In this document: piece after piece, positions 52,449 through 64,000 of the stretch
How positions within the stretch are numbered: position 1 is the first letter of the stretch
Layout: each line of letters starts with the position of its first letter
NCBI GenBank assembly: GCA_949775045.1
Contig: OX459100.1
Span: 2,317,436 to 2,381,435 of the forward strand
From: Metridium senile
Lineage: Eukaryota > Cnidaria > Anthozoa > Actiniaria > Metridiidae
DNA: 64,000 nucleotides
Direction of reading: 5' to 3'
Notes under the pieces: model-generated
Told to the model about the DNA's origin: nothing
The model's database searches: none
The model's input: the letters and a program-made list of their open reading frames with translations, nothing else
Position numbers and translations under genes: made by a program

Positions 52449-52571
52449 CCTGAGTATCAGGCCCCGAGGAGCGGAGGGGAGGGGCTGGGCGAGGAGAAGA
52501 AAGAATATCTTTTCTTTCCTCTCCCCCTCTCCTCTTTCCCTCCCTTTCCCCCCTGAGCCTGAAACTCAGGT
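52449..52571. repeat. hairpin with purine/pyrimidine arms
   Basis: Starts CCTGAGTATCAGG and ends CCTGAAACTCAGG. The left arm is G/A-rich (GGAGCGGAGGGGAGGGG) and the right arm C/T-rich. A small MITE-like foldback, possibly able to form a triplex. Confidence 0.6.
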
Positions 52572-52990
52572 AAACAAGTCCTTTTTGTCACGTTCGCCAT
52601 ATTGAAATTCAGTCGTACAAGACACATTCGTGTAAATTTAAAAACATTTACTTCACTTTACAAACAAAATTAACTTCTTGAATTTGACTTATGTATATTA
52701 CCTAACTGCTTTGGATGACCGGTGAAAATCCGATGGCATTTTGTTATGATTTGTGAAGATTTTTTCTCCATTGCTAATTCATTTCACGAAGATGGTGTGT
52801 TGATATTTTTCTTTCTTTTTCCGTTAGTAGCATAAAATGTCCTCAAGTCCTATTCATGTGACAGATTGTGCTTTTGTTTTTCCACTGTTTCTGATTTTTG
52901 AGAATCACAACATCGTTTTAGGCAATTTTTTTCATCAAAACATGATAAAGTTGGCATCGATGCGAACAAGTGCAAGACGGCCAGTTTGAC

Positions 52991-54915
52991 CACAGGCAGC
53001 CCAACTATTGTCTTTGAGGATTTTTTTTTAATGACAATAAAGTTATTTTTAACCGCGCGCCGAGCGAAATAAATATTGAGCGCGCGGGTGGGGTTCCTGT
53101 GGTGTATTTGTTTGAAAGCTAGCGGATGGGATTCCTGTGGCTTTTTGCAAGCAATTTTTCGGTCAAAGTTGCGCGGTGTTGAAGAGGGAGGTATTTTGAC
53201 AAGGTATGAAACTCGGTCACGTGACAAATTTAGTTTCGCCCGTAGTAAATCAGTCATGGGAGAAAATTTTAATTTTTCTTCGAATATATAAAACTTACGT
53301 TGATCTTCAACTACAGTAAAAAGTATGATCATCTCCGACTTCAGCAAAGGGGTTAAAATTAATTTTTAAAAAGGGCAGCATGGAACCGAGGTGCACCGCA
53401 GTCTGTATAGACATAACTTCGGAAAAAAGTCGGATTTTTACAATCGTGGAGCAATCGTGAAAATATCGATCGAGACGACATTCACAAAAAAAAGGTCGAA
53501 AAAGCTGCGATTACTGTCTTGCATTTAACTTTTGGATTGTTAAAATGACTTACAATTCAAAGAAAGAAAACAAGAGGATGTATTTTATTTTGGAAATCAT
53601 GGGATAGTGAATCGAGAGTCGAAAAGTTCTTGATTTGCACTGAAGTGGCTGCTTAACAATGAGTTAGTTTACATTCAAAACACCTCGGATTCAAGTGAGC
53701 ACTTGGCAGTTGCTTTTGAAGTCACTGATCTTCTTCGCTATTACAAAAACCTGGGGAAAGCTTTTCTAGTAGCCTAGTGTGTACAGGTAATGATTGGAGT
53801 TGAAGTTTTTATGTCAAAACGACTGATGTTGTCTTGTTCAAACTAACTACAAGCCGAACTAACAGTGAATTTGTGATGGCCGCTTTTGCAAAGTTTTCAT
53901 CTTGTCAGATTGGATCAAAAAAGTTCAACTTTATTTCGTCAAAACTTTAGTTACTATAATCGGTTCCAACAATAACAAGTTCGTTATGAAAGTGTGAAGC
54001 ATTTATAGTTGTATTTTATAAACTATTGCCGAAAAACTGGCAATTTAAGCACATAAAGCAGAATCGTTACAAATTTTATAAGTACAGTTTGAACAAAAAG
54101 TCTTCACATTGTAAAATATACTAATTATATGTATTAGCATTTCAATAAACAATGGAAAGAAATTTCACACACTGGCTGTTTGTTTTTGTTAGAGGTTTAT
54201 TAATTGAAAATCCCTAAAAGAAAGGAAAACACTTATTTTGAAAGAAAAGTTTGAACACAATATATTTTCTTTGGCGTGTCAGTCGATTACTGCTCGCGTC
54301 CTTCTCGGCGCTCGTCGTTAAACTTCCGTGCCTTTATAAAATATTTGATATAAATCGCGCGCTCTGATTGGCTGAGAAGCGTTCTCTATAACTCAACAGT
54401 GCACGGAGCGTCGATTCGTTTGATTTTAACTACTGAATATTTTATAAAAGAAATAGAAAACTCGACAGCAGTGCTCTATTGAGTCATAGAGCACTTGGGA
54501 ATTTTAAGAAGACTTGAGAAGCGCTGAGAAGCACTCCGCTACGCGTCGTGCTTCTCCTAACGCTTCTCTCGTCTTCTTAAAATTCCCGCGTGCTCTATGA
54601 CTCGATAGAGCACGCTGCCTCGTTTTCTATTCCTTCAATACAGACTGCGGTGCACATCTATCCATCCACGCCATCAAGTTTCAGACCTTGTATCAAGATA
54701 CTACTTTCTTCGATTTTTCTGTCGTACGTGCGATTCCGCGCGACCGAAAAATTGCTTGCAAAAAGCCACAGGAATCCCATCCGCGAGCTTTCAAACAAAT
54801 ACACCACAGGAACCCCACCCGCGCGCTCAATATTTATTTCGCTCGGCGCGCGGTTAAAAATAACTTTATTGTCATTAAAAAAAAATCCTCAAAGACAATA
54901 GTTGGGCTGCCTGTG
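52991..54915. mobile_element. 1.9-kb TIR element, CACAGGCAGCCC ends
   Basis: Ends CACAGGCAGCCCAACTAT and its complement, flanked by the direct repeat GTTTGAC (52,984-52,990 and 54,916-54,922). The arms share CCCACCCGCGCGCTC and GATTCC modules. No transposase. It contains the empty target of the DIRS element at about 53,295. Related to 16,110-18,310 and to 36,510-36,588 plus 42,748-43,068. Confidence 0.8.
54449..54633. repeat. nested hairpin
   Basis: Arms contain GGGAATTTTAAGAAGAC and GTCTTCTTAAAATTCCC plus GAATAGAAAAC-type outer ends; inserted in the previous element. Confidence 0.75.
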
Positions 54916-55364
54916 GTTTGACGGCCAGACTCGAGCCGAGGCCAGTGTGTGACGTCAAAAAAAGGTTCCATAAAACCTCCCATTCACTGCAATACATTGG
55001 TTGAATGTTTAAAGACACTTAATTCGACTCACGTGTAATTGTTTTGACTCCAATGATTGTATATTTTCGCTAAAATGACCGAGATCATTTGCAAAACGTT
55101 ATTTGAGGATTTGAGGAAAAGCGGAGCTGTAAAATCGTGATTAAAACACTTACCATCCTTGACAAATCCGTTACAAAGAATCCATCTAGCAGGCGAGCAA
55201 TACGGCGTTTTACCATAACTTGTAAATTTCTCGCGCGCTGATTGGCTGAGAGCCATTGTCGATTACAGTCCAGACCTGCTTGTGCTCACGACATCCGTGC
55301 GCGAGCGGATAAAACGGTTTTCTTCAAACTTTTTTTAGTTGTTTTTCGCTTATTGATGGTAAAA

Positions 55365-55525
55365 AACAAATCGAAGTCAGTTTTCTATGGGTCTGTACTG
55401 TAATCGACAATCAAAATTACGTCACAAATGATCAAAACTTTGCGTTTTTGAGTTTTGATCATTTGTGACGTAATTTTGATTGTCGATTACAGTACAGACC
55501 CATAGAAAACTGACTTCGATTTGTT
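55365..55525. repeat. near-perfect 161-bp hairpin
   Basis: Arms of about 75 bp starting AACAAATCGAAGTCAG, with ATTACGTCACAAATGATCAA near the centre. Almost no mismatch, so it is young or gene-converted. It lies about 0.7 kb upstream of SLC7 copy 2. Confidence 0.85.
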
Positions 55526-56244
55526 AAATAGTTTTTGTAAGAACATAGCCACGGTGACACTTAGCACAAACTGGATACCAAATAATGCCTTGAAATAATA
55601 AAAATAATCAAGAAACTGAGTCAAAATGTCAATTGAGAAGGATCAAATGTGGAAAAAAACTCATACCATTTTTATCTGTTCACTTTAACACAGAATAAAG
55701 CAGGCGTTCCTGGTTGATAGAAGAGTGGGCATGAACCACAGGCAGCCCAAAATATCGAAAATTGATATTGACCTTCGACCTTACATGTTACCTCAGGTAT
55801 GATGTTACCTTATATGATTCTTATCATCATAGTTTTTTTCCATTTTACGGTTTTTTTGGAAGGGATGCCTTACAGGTAGGAAAAACAGAATGTAATAAGG
55901 AATAATATAATAAAAAGTAGGAACTCAGATAAAAAGAATAGGAAGGAAGAAAGAAAAATATGATTAATACGGCAAATGGGCTCCTGGTTATATCACAATA
56001 AAAAGGTTATTCCATTCTTTTACAAATTTTATTTTTTATTATCATAAATGACATGAATCAGTCCTCGATCGCTCCTCGGTCCATTCCATTTTGCCTACTA
56101 ATTTAATTTCCCGCGACCATGCTAGTAGCACGTGTTATCGTCGATTTCATTGGATGAGTGGTCATCACAAAGAAATCTTGTTCTCCGGTTCAAAGTTGTT
56201 GCGGTCTTGTTTTGGTTGTAGTAAATTGCCTTCTTCTCACCAAG
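55526..56244 (+). promoter_or_regulatory. 5' region of SLC7 copy 2
   Basis: About 0.7 kb before the ATG. It probably contains the promoter and 5' UTR, but I see no clear TATA box or initiator. The last 90 bp are open in frame upstream of the ATG. Confidence 0.35.
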
Positions 56245-56767
56245 ATGACTGAAAAAGACACAAACTCGGCTTCAAATGAAGAAGAAGGGGCGGTAGACGT
56301 TAAAACACCTTTAAAACCAGAAGAAGAAGATCTTGAAGGATGTATTGGCGAACCAAAGGTGGAGTTGAAGAAGCGAGTCACACTTCTGAGTGGAATTGCT
56401 TTCATCGTAGGAACGGTCATAGGTTCGGGAATCTTCATTTCTCCCACCGGTATCCTAGGGATGAGTAATTCCATTGGGTTATCGATGATAGTTTGGCTAG
56501 GATGTGGGGTTTTGGCCATGCTTTCAAGTTTATGTTACACCGAGCTGGGCACAGCCGTTCCCAAGTCGGGCGCCGAGTACGCTTACTTGAAAGAGGCTTT
56601 CGGTGACATACCAGCTTTCTTGTTCGCCTGGACTGGAATAATCATCAACCGACCGTCAATCTGTGCTATTGTATCTCTTATCTTTGCTGAGTATGTCTCC
56701 AAGCCTTTTTTCCCGACTTGCAAACCTCCGGAATCAGTTGTAAAGCTTCTTGGCCTTTCGTGTGTAG
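56245..56767 (+). CDS. SLC7 copy 2 exon 1
   Basis: Starts at ATG 56,245 (MTEKDTNSASNEEEG); the frame is open further up but without an earlier ATG. Encodes the acidic tail, the first four or so helices with GSGIF, and the heavy-chain Cys loop (PTCKPPE). Donor GTAAGT after SCVG. Confidence 0.9.
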
Positions 56768-58092
56768 GTAAGTGTGTCTGGCTTCTTTTGGCGGGCGCAT
56801 GCATTGGTCCAGTGACCTTTTTAATATAATTTTGTACTTTTCTGTAAAATTTACCGGGTAAAAGAGTCTTTAACGACAGCAATTTAACCTTTAAGCTAAT
56901 GTTTACTCATATGTTTGTGATTTTATGGGCGATAGGAACTTTGTTTTTTTCTTCTTTAAAAAATCAGAAGTTCTGAAATAAGATATCGGTATTGCATCAT
57001 CTCCAATCATCAACAACTGCGCATAAAAACATAATATGTTTTCCAATAGCCTGATATTTTAATTATTTGCGGCTTAACATAACAATCATTTCTAAAAGTT
57101 TTTGTCAATAGTTTGAATGGTTCCTGGGAGACAAGGGATACAATTTGTTTTGTACACGTGTATTGGAATCAATGGTTGTCAACTACCGCCATTGAAATCA
57201 TATGTTTATACACAATATTTGAACACAACTATTTATAATTATACTTTCTGTTCAAGAAAAAATTATAGTCTTTGAACGCTCATTTTATCAGAATTTCTTT
57301 AAAAATACCAGAAGGTGTTTTTCTCAGTGTATAATTATAGTAATTACTGCAAAAACATTTTCTGAGAAATAGGCTAAAAACACATGTGGCTGTGATTTAG
57401 CATGACTCCTTTCAGTTTGGTTGTGAGGTTCCCCAAAAGCTTTCGACATAGAAACCACAGTAATGATAGATTATTTTTTATCTAAGAATAGCAATATTGA
57501 AGTGAAGTCCTTTTTTATAAGATAGAATACATTTTTGAATTTTGTGGAGGGAATTAAGAAATAGGATTACATTTTTTGTTTAATTTCCCACTAGGAGATT
57601 TAAAGCCTGCTTCTTTTGTTGTTATATGTTGAAATTCTCAAGGGCACTTCACGTTGCCTCTTATACTGAACATGATTATATATTATATAAAAAAACATAA
57701 TCAGAAATCATATATAAACACCTGGATTTTGCCACAAAAGCAAAATAGGTTTTATTTGTTAAACAAATTTGTTTTTTTGTTTGAAAACATCCTTTTTGAC
57801 TATAAAAAATAATGTTGTTTTGTGGCTTTTAAGGAATTGAATTTCTAATTAAGCTATAAATAATTCATCGGAGTGCAGGATTGATTACAACTTTTTATTG
57901 CATGTGACAGTGTAGTAGCTCTAAAATATGGAGTCTGTTTGAAATTTGAAGTAAAAAGGAAAAGAAAATTTTCAAAATCTGTCTGAAATGAAGATTAAAC
58001 TTTCCTATAGTTAAATGAGAAAATTGCTGCAACAACATTATAGTGCTTGGAAAATAGATAATTTGTAAAAAAAAATCCAATTGTAATATCAT

Positions 58093-58395
58093 CAGGGTTC
58101 GTGCTACTCCTTAAACTCCTTGAAAACTCCTTAAATTTGATTTATTTTTTTAAGGGCACTTGAAAAGCCCTTGAATTTTAGAAAATCAGCATAAACTCCT
58201 TAAAAACTCCTTAATTCTAGCTAAAGTAGGGTAAATTTTGATAAAATTTGTTCATTCTGTGCGATGTTAACAATGACAGGAATATCATTTCTATATCAAA
58301 GTTGTCGCAAAAAGTGCTTAAAAATTAGTTTTTGGTCCTTGAAAACTCCTTGAAAACTCCTTAGATTTTTTTTACTGACATCAGCACGAACCCTG
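58093..58395. mobile_element. hAT-like MITE, CAGGGTTCGTGC ends
   Basis: Ends CAGGGTTCGTGC and GCACGAACCCTG, flanked by TATCAT on both sides; absent from copy 1 (near 5,832). The interior repeats ACTCCTTGAAAACTCCTTA. It inserted after the duplication. Confidence 0.88.
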
Positions 58396-59417
58396 TATCA
58401 TATTTATTGAAGGTGGAAATATTTTTCTTAACTTATGAAGTTTCTGTATTGAATATATCTAGGTGCTAATAAATATAGGTCTAGATATGAATTTTTTTTA
58501 ATGAAAATGTTCTTATTGGTTTAGATGACAACCTGTTCATATTATTGAGTGATTGTTTGTTCTGAATAGAATGTTTCCTTGTTAATTAAAGGGGTTTCTG
58601 AACTCATTACCTTTTACTTCAAAAACATATATTATTTCTACACTTATATGATATTTTTCTTCAAACCTTTTGTAATACTTGGAAAGATTGTGATGGTCTT
58701 GAATAGTGATGGTGATGTAATATATCAAACATGAGAAAGAGTGTTTCATCAGAAAATTGGGTTGAAAAAACGAGGCGCAGCCAAGTTTTTTTGGGCCCAT
58801 TTTTCAGTGTTTAAGAACCTGATGAATCACAATTTCAAGTGTTGGATATTACTTCTCAAATTATTGGATAATTATTGGAGAAATTCAAAGCGAAGTTGGC
58901 TTAATTTTATGCAAGTGTTTCATCAGATTTCAAACTCCTTCACGCTAGTGATTTTTCTTTGTTTTCTCTTCATTAATTATTCATGAGTTTTAGAAGGTAA
59001 TAGTAATGATGATAGTAATAGTGGTGATGACGATGACGATGATGGTGATTATGATTAAAGTGATGGTAAAAATGATGATATTTATGAAGAAAGTTTATAG
59101 CCATCATGACAACCATCATCATTGCTATCAATAGCTGCCTGCCAATGGCCATGAAATACCAGGCCAAGTTAAAGGTTTGGCAGAAAAAAAATAATTATGA
59201 ACTGCCGATAATTATGAACTAATAAATAATAAAATTGCACTCACAATTTACTGGAAATCGTCTTTCACCGTTTTGTGTATCAGTGCCAAGCCATATTATT
59301 TTCTTATTAAGAGCCATGATCAATTCATTTTTCCAACAGTTTCCTAGTTTTCATGGTAAATTTGCAATTCCAATCCTACCATCCAAATCATCTAACATTT
59401 TGTATTCTGTATTCTAG

Positions 59418-59543
59418 TGGTTGTAACTGGAATCAATTGCTATAGTGTACTCTGGGCAACAAGAGTACAAAGGATCTTCACCTTTTCTAAATTATTGTGT
59501 ATTGGTATGCTAGTTATCATTGGGCTTGTTGAGCTTGGAAAAG
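59418..59543 (+). CDS. SLC7 copy 2 exon 2
   Basis: Encodes VVTGINCYSVLWATRVQRIF and the helix LLCIGMLVIIGLVELGKG. The ATRVQ loop is the family form. Confidence 0.9.
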
Positions 59544-60302
59544 GTATGGACTATTTTTTATTTTTTTGTAGCTATAGATTGTAATTCAATTCCAACAAAT
59601 TTAAATTACAATATCCATCTTTTTGCCAAAACTTCCACCAAAACTCTATATATTTTTGCATTATCTGCATAAAATATAATGCATAAAATGTAAAATGTTT
59701 CTTTGATAATGATGATAATCTTTACATGTTCCAAAATATAAAATGTAAACCTAAGAAGTATTTTCAGTGTATTTGACAGCTTGTCATTAGTTTGCTTGTA
59801 TTTAATTTTAAAGAAAAATAGTGATTTTTCATCGTTTTTTGTAATATAATTGGACCAAAATCAGGAACCATAATTAAACACCTTGCTATAGCATTTTGTT
59901 TCAACCACATCCATTTAGCATATCTGGTCCAAGCTTTCTGAGAAATTATCAATTATTGCCAGGTGCCTTAATTGAACACTAACAGCACAGCATACAATCA
60001 AAATTCTGAAATTCAGCTTTTTTTAAAAGCAATCAAATCCTATCCAGATGTTTCATGTTTGAAATATATTTCCCTGTATTAATTATGTGAAAATAGCTTG
60101 TGAAAACAGCTGTTGCAATTGAAAATTCCTTATTACGGTAGTTTCAATGTTTTTAGGTTATTGCACATATGTGCTAAGATAATTTTTCATGCTATGATTA
60201 ATATTTTCAAATGTGAAAGTTGCTTTTTACAAAGTACCAACCAACAATCTCAGAATTATCAATTTTATAATTCTACTTGTCACCATTATTGTTCAGACTG
60301 AT

Positions 60303-60998
60303 TTATTTGCTTATTCATTCATTTATGTATTCATTTATTCAAGTCCATTTATCCATACATTCATGCATTCACTGATTCTGATCATTTGTTTATTCATTCA
60401 TCAATCCATCCATCTATTGATTAATGGATTCATTCATACATTAATCTGTTCATCCATTTATCCATCCATTTATTTATATATTCATTCATTTATTCATTCA
60501 TCCATTTATCCATCCATCCATTCATTTACTCACTCACCTGATTATTTATGCATTTATTTATTTATTTATTTATTCATCCATTCATCCATTTATCTATTCA
60601 TTCATCCATACAACATTCATTCACTCGCTCACTTGATTATTTATTCATTCATCCATTTATCCACACATTCATTCATTCATTCACTTGGTTACTTGATAGA
60701 TTCATTTATGCATTCATTCATTAATCATTCATTTGTCCATTTTATCCATCCATTCATTCATCCATGCATCCATCCATCCATCCATTCATCCATCCATGCA
60801 TGCATGCATGCATCCATCCATCCATCCATCCATCCATCCATCCATCCATCCATCCATCCATCCATCCATCCATCCATCCATTGATTTACTCATTCATTTG
60901 TTCACTCATTCTTCCATACACTCATTTATTTATTTTATTTATCCATCCATCTATCAACCAATAATTTATCAATGCACTCATTCATTCATCACTCTTTA
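60303..60998. repeat. (CATT/CATC)n array, about 700 bp
   Basis: Longer counterpart of 8,268-8,686, including a pure (CATC)n run of about 70 bp near 60,810-60,880. His/Pro/Ser/Ile frames are artefacts. Confidence 0.95.
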
Positions 60999-61005
60999 TA
61001 TTCAG

Positions 61006-61105
61006 GCAAAACAGAAAACCTCCAGAATGCATTTGAAGGATCACAAACTGATCCAGCAAAGATTGGCTTTGCATTTTACATTGGTCTCTGGGCATATGAT
61101 GGATG
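61006..61105 (+). CDS. SLC7 copy 2 exon 3
   Basis: Encodes [19 protein letters not shown] and ends [11 protein letters not shown]. Acceptor TTCAG, donor GTGAGT. Confidence 0.9.
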
Positions 61106-61169
61106 GTGAGTTTTTGAGAATCACCCAATACCAATAGACCATTTCACAGTTCAACCTCAGCCTCGATAG

Positions 61170-61335
61170 CATGAAATATATGAATAATTAATTTTAAGTT
61201 GAGTTTATTTAAATAGATAGTCATATTGTAAATATATATTAATTAGCAAATATTTGGAAACATTTTTAATTTTTGTAACCGCATTGAGCATTGTAAATGC
61301 GGAACAAAGAACGTTATATTATTATTATTATATAT
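61170..61335 (+). mobile_element. LINE 3'-end fragment
   Basis: Present only in copy 2. Contains AATGCGGAACAAAGAACG followed by TTATATTATTATTAT, a LINE-type tail. No coding part. Confidence 0.6.
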
Positions 61336-61579
61336 TCTTTTGAATTGCACTGCAACCCATGGTAATTTAAAGGAATGTACGCATTATCAAACAATAGAAA
61401 TACTTTAAAATTCCATGGGCCAAAGTCAAATTCTTAGCAAAATATTACACTCTATCAAGGCTGAGGTTGATCGACGAGAACTGTGACATGTTCTTTTTAC
61501 TAAATTATTGGTCATCCTAAATCATGTAATATTTCATTTGCTGACTTACCTATTAGTATTTAACAACGGTATTTTTTAG

Positions 61580-61624
61580 GAACACACTAAATTATTGTAC
61601 TGAGGAAATGAAGAATCCCGCACG
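61580..61624 (+). CDS. SLC7 copy 2 exon 4
   Basis: Encodes NTLNYCTEEMKNPAR; F in copy 1 is Y here. Donor GTAAGT. Confidence 0.9.
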
Positions 61625-61763
61625 GTAAGTGATCCACATCTATTATTTTTATTCATATTGGTTCATTTGTTTATCATCCCTCAACCAAAATATCAAAAGT
61701 GAGAAATTGGAGGCTCATTTTTTTTCAAATCTTTTTTTTATATTTCAATGTTCTATAATACAG

Positions 61764-61887
61764 GGACATGCCCCGTGCCATTGTAATTGGTGTAAGCATC
61801 ATCACAGTGTGTTACTTGATAGTCAATGTAGCATACATCACTGTGCTTGGAGGTTCTGGTATTCTTGCTTCAGAGGCTGTTGCTGTG
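61764..61887 (+). CDS. SLC7 copy 2 exon 5
   Basis: DMPRAIVIGVSIITVCYL to ASEAVAV, same protein as copy 1 exon 5. Donor GTAAGG. Confidence 0.9.
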
Positions 61888-62509
61888 GTAAGGAACATGT
61901 AGATCAGTATAGTATAGCAATTAGAATCATTTTCTGTGTGTGTTTTGATTCTTCCAGATGTAACTTGTATTGTGACTGATTCTATGGTATTTTTATCTTT
62001 GTATGTACTATGGAATACACTGTAGTGGGGAATTGTTTGGAAAAAAAAACAAACCACAGCCTTTCTCCACCCACAAATCTCTTACCACTTGTATTCATTA
62101 TGTTGATTTGTCTAAAAACCATTTATAAGTATTTCTCATACTAAATCTAAAAATAGTACAATCTACACAAAGGAATGCAGACTAAAAGGTTGGCGCTTGT
62201 GGGTGGAGACAGGCTGTGTTTATTTTCTACAATTCCACACTACGGTGTATTCCGTAGTAGTTGTTACAGGAAGCTATTATTAGGAATATATGGGTAAAAA
62301 AAAAATACATATTTTGTAACTCTTTTCCTTATGATCCAAAGATTATTTACACTGATCAGACTTCTGTAAGCAACAAACATCTGTGCCAAGTGTTTGCTCA
62401 AACGTCCATGTTCATGGCTATCTGTGATACAAGGCCATTTTTTATACCCTTGAGTATTTAGTGTCTTTTTCTTATATTCTTCTCATGTATTCTCTTTGAT
62501 ATCCTATAG

Positions 62510-62613
62510 AGTATTGGCAATGCCTATCTTGGTCCTGTCAACTGGATTATTCCTCTGTTTGTAGCAGCCTCTACCTTTGGCACTGTCAATGGAGTTGCCT
62601 TTACAAGTGGAAG
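62510..62613 (+). CDS. SLC7 copy 2 exon 6
   Basis: [20 protein letters not shown] and [13 protein letters not shown]. Donor GTATTT. The next intron is only 529 bp, against 29.5 kb in copy 1. Confidence 0.9.
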
Positions 62614-63142
62614 GTATTTAACAGCTACAGTTGTATTTATTTAAGTGTCTTGCTTGTTTAGCTTTCCCAGGGAAGATAGATAGATGTAGGAACTTTATTG
62701 AATACTTTGCTAATTATGTATTACAAAATAAAGAACTGAAATATTTTTGTGTAAATATATAAATAAAATTAATTAATTAATTAATATTAATAGAGGAATA
62801 AAGTGATTCCACGTCTGTTGAAAAATTGGCCTTGGAGGTGTGGGTTTTTTTTTTGTAACAAATGATTGGCCAGAAGCAATCACATGGTGCAAAAAAAAAA
62901 AAAGATAGGATGTCAAACTTGTTAACATTTAACCACTCTTGTGAGTTCAATAACAAAAATCATACACACACTTTTAAAGGTATACATAGTCTGTGTCCCC
63001 TGTCTAAGCTAGGGTTTTTTTTAAACAAAAAAACTCACCTCTCTCCATTCTTCACCTACTAAACATTTTGTAAAGAATGAAAAATAACAATTACTTAAGA
63101 CGCAGCAAATTGTCTAATATTATGCAATGTTCTTTTCTAAAG

Positions 63143-63239
63143 GTTAACATACACAGCTGCTAGAGATGGACTACTGCCTTCACTGTTGGCCATGATTCAA
63201 GTCAAACGTATGACTCCTCTACCCTCCATGCTTCTAACT
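63143..63239 (+). CDS. SLC7 copy 2 exon 7
   Basis: LTYTAARDGLLPSLLAMIQV and MTPLPSMLLT. Donor GTAAGT, within a 52-bp tandem repeat. Confidence 0.9.
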
Positions 63240-63475
63240 GTAAGTAATCTGTTATAATGGAATCATAAAAATACCCTCTATGCTTCTAACTGTAAGTAAT
63301 CTGTTATAATGGAATCATAAAAATACCCTCTATGCTTCTAACTGTAAGTAATCTGTTATAAGGGAATCATAAAAATACCCTCTATGCTTTTAACTGTGAG
63401 TAGTCTGTGGGAATCATAAAAATACCCTCTATGCTTTTAACTGTGAGTAATCTGTTATAAGAGAATCATAAAACA
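63231..63475 (+). repeat. 52-bp tandem repeat spanning the exon 7 donor
   Basis: Five units, the first being the end of exon 7 itself (CTTCTAACT followed by GTAAGT). Later units keep GTAAGT or GTGAGT. Confidence 0.9.
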
Positions 63476-63918
63476 AACGTTTAAATGTTTTGTACATATA
63501 TCCAATCTCAATAATGTCTGAAGAAGTGTGGCAGATTTGACTTTAGGATAGACTTAAGGAATAAAAATGGTTTCTCGTGTTTGATAGTCTAAACACACAG
63601 GATGGAAACTACAATGAAAGTGGAGTTTAATCCCTAGTGTTTAGAAAAAATAAATACAAAATATTTTTCATGTCTGATACTGATCTGATCCAAACACACA
63701 AGATGTGGAGAGAACAGAATGGGAGCGATGTAAACCACAATGAAAGTGGAGTGTCAACAAAATCACCCGTTGTCTTTTCCAAATTTTTAACAATCTCCCC
63801 TATATAGCTTCCGAAAATAATGTGATCCCCCCTCAATATTGCCACCCCCCCCCCCCCCCCTCCCTATACACTAATAAATAAAAGCCCACTAAGTTAAGCT
63901 ATTGTCGTTCCCTTGCAG

Positions 63919-64000
63919 AGTACAATTGCTATCTGTATGATGCTGCCACCTGGATCCAACTTCATGAGTTTAGTTGGTTTCTTTAGCTTTGCTGCCTGGC
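63919..64000 (+). CDS. SLC7 copy 2 exon 8 (partial)
   Basis: Acceptor [26 protein letters not shown] then FFSFAAW, cut by the window edge. Confidence 0.9.

Larger units (their letters stand above)
56245..64000 (+). other. SLC7-type amino-acid transporter, copy 2 (exons 1-8, runs off right edge)
   Basis: Exons 56245-56767, 59418-59543, 61006-61105, 61580-61624, 61764-61887, 62510-62613, 63143-63239 and 63919-64000 (partial). All introns are GT-AG and the frame is continuous. The N terminus is acidic and cytoplasmic, followed by GTVIGSGIFISPTGIL (substrate-binding GSGIF motif in the first helix). The loop FFPTCKPPE carries the Cys that in LAT-type light chains forms the disulfide with the SLC3 heavy chain. 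Closest in feel to b(0,+)/LAT transporters. The window ends in exon 8 (FFSFAAW), and two or three exons remain outside, judged from copy 1. This copy is compact and intact, so it is probably the functional one. Confidence 0.9.
56990..64000 (+). repeat. segmental tandem duplication, right copy
   Basis: Collinear and highly similar to 4,727-14,422 plus 43,454-44,900, same orientation, including introns. It differs mainly by insertions. Confidence 0.9.

Noticed and set aside
60213..61137. 223- and 134-codon frames rich in Ser, Ile, His and Pro
   Set aside because: Translation of the CATT/CATC array; the same holds for 8,083-8,800.

Overview
This window is nuclear DNA from an invertebrate animal. 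The evidence is a spliced SLC7-type amino-acid transporter gene with GT-AG introns, AT-rich introns with long microsatellites, and dense metazoan transposons (Polinton/Maverick, DIRS, Penelope-like, LINE, hAT-type and foldback MITEs). The mix of elements would fit a cnidarian, but that is inference; no rRNA or species marker is present.

Layout. (1) 0-4.7 kb: a broken intronless alpha-kinase gene (minus strand), a decayed LINE split by two hairpin MITEs, a 23-bp tandem repeat and a foldback. (2) 4.7-46.8 kb: SLC7 copy 1, with nine recognisable exons (7,392 to 46,810) whose introns are full of insertions. The largest is a nested 29-kb block (14,423-43,453) between exons that lie only about 0.5 kb apart in copy 2. 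(3) Inside that block sits a complete-looking Polinton-type element (20,538-36,032, 15.5 kb). It has long terminal inverted repeats, a protein-primed type B DNA polymerase, a retroviral-type integrase, a candidate capsid protein, a packaging ATPase, a candidate penton-like protein, several small membrane or coiled-coil proteins and a Cys/His-repeat protein. A DIRS tyrosine-recombinase retrotransposon (about 36,589-42,747) follows; it is frameshifted and carries two hAT-like MITEs. (4) 47-56 kb: a 5'-truncated L1/Tx1-type LINE, minisatellite-like repeats and foldback elements. (5) 56.2-64 kb: SLC7 copy 2, with exon 1 and exons 2-7 complete and exon 8 running off the right edge.

The two SLC7 copies are a direct tandem duplication. 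Copy 2 and copy 1 act as empty sites for each other, so several insertions can be dated as later than the duplication and some target-site duplications can be read.

The most interesting part is the Polinton. All its main frames are open and its TIRs are similar, so it looks recent. Its TIRs carry arrays of a TTAGATTCAAA-type repeat and extend into coding sequence, so the two outermost genes share an N-terminal domain. A short DNA/peptide repeat (EGLxNRVRE, with palindromic core CGCGTACGCG) occurs five times within 1.75 kb in the small-gene cluster: four times in frame and once inverted between genes. An ATTTAAAGATT box precedes several of its genes and is a candidate element-specific promoter. 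I could not identify an adenain-like maturation protease.
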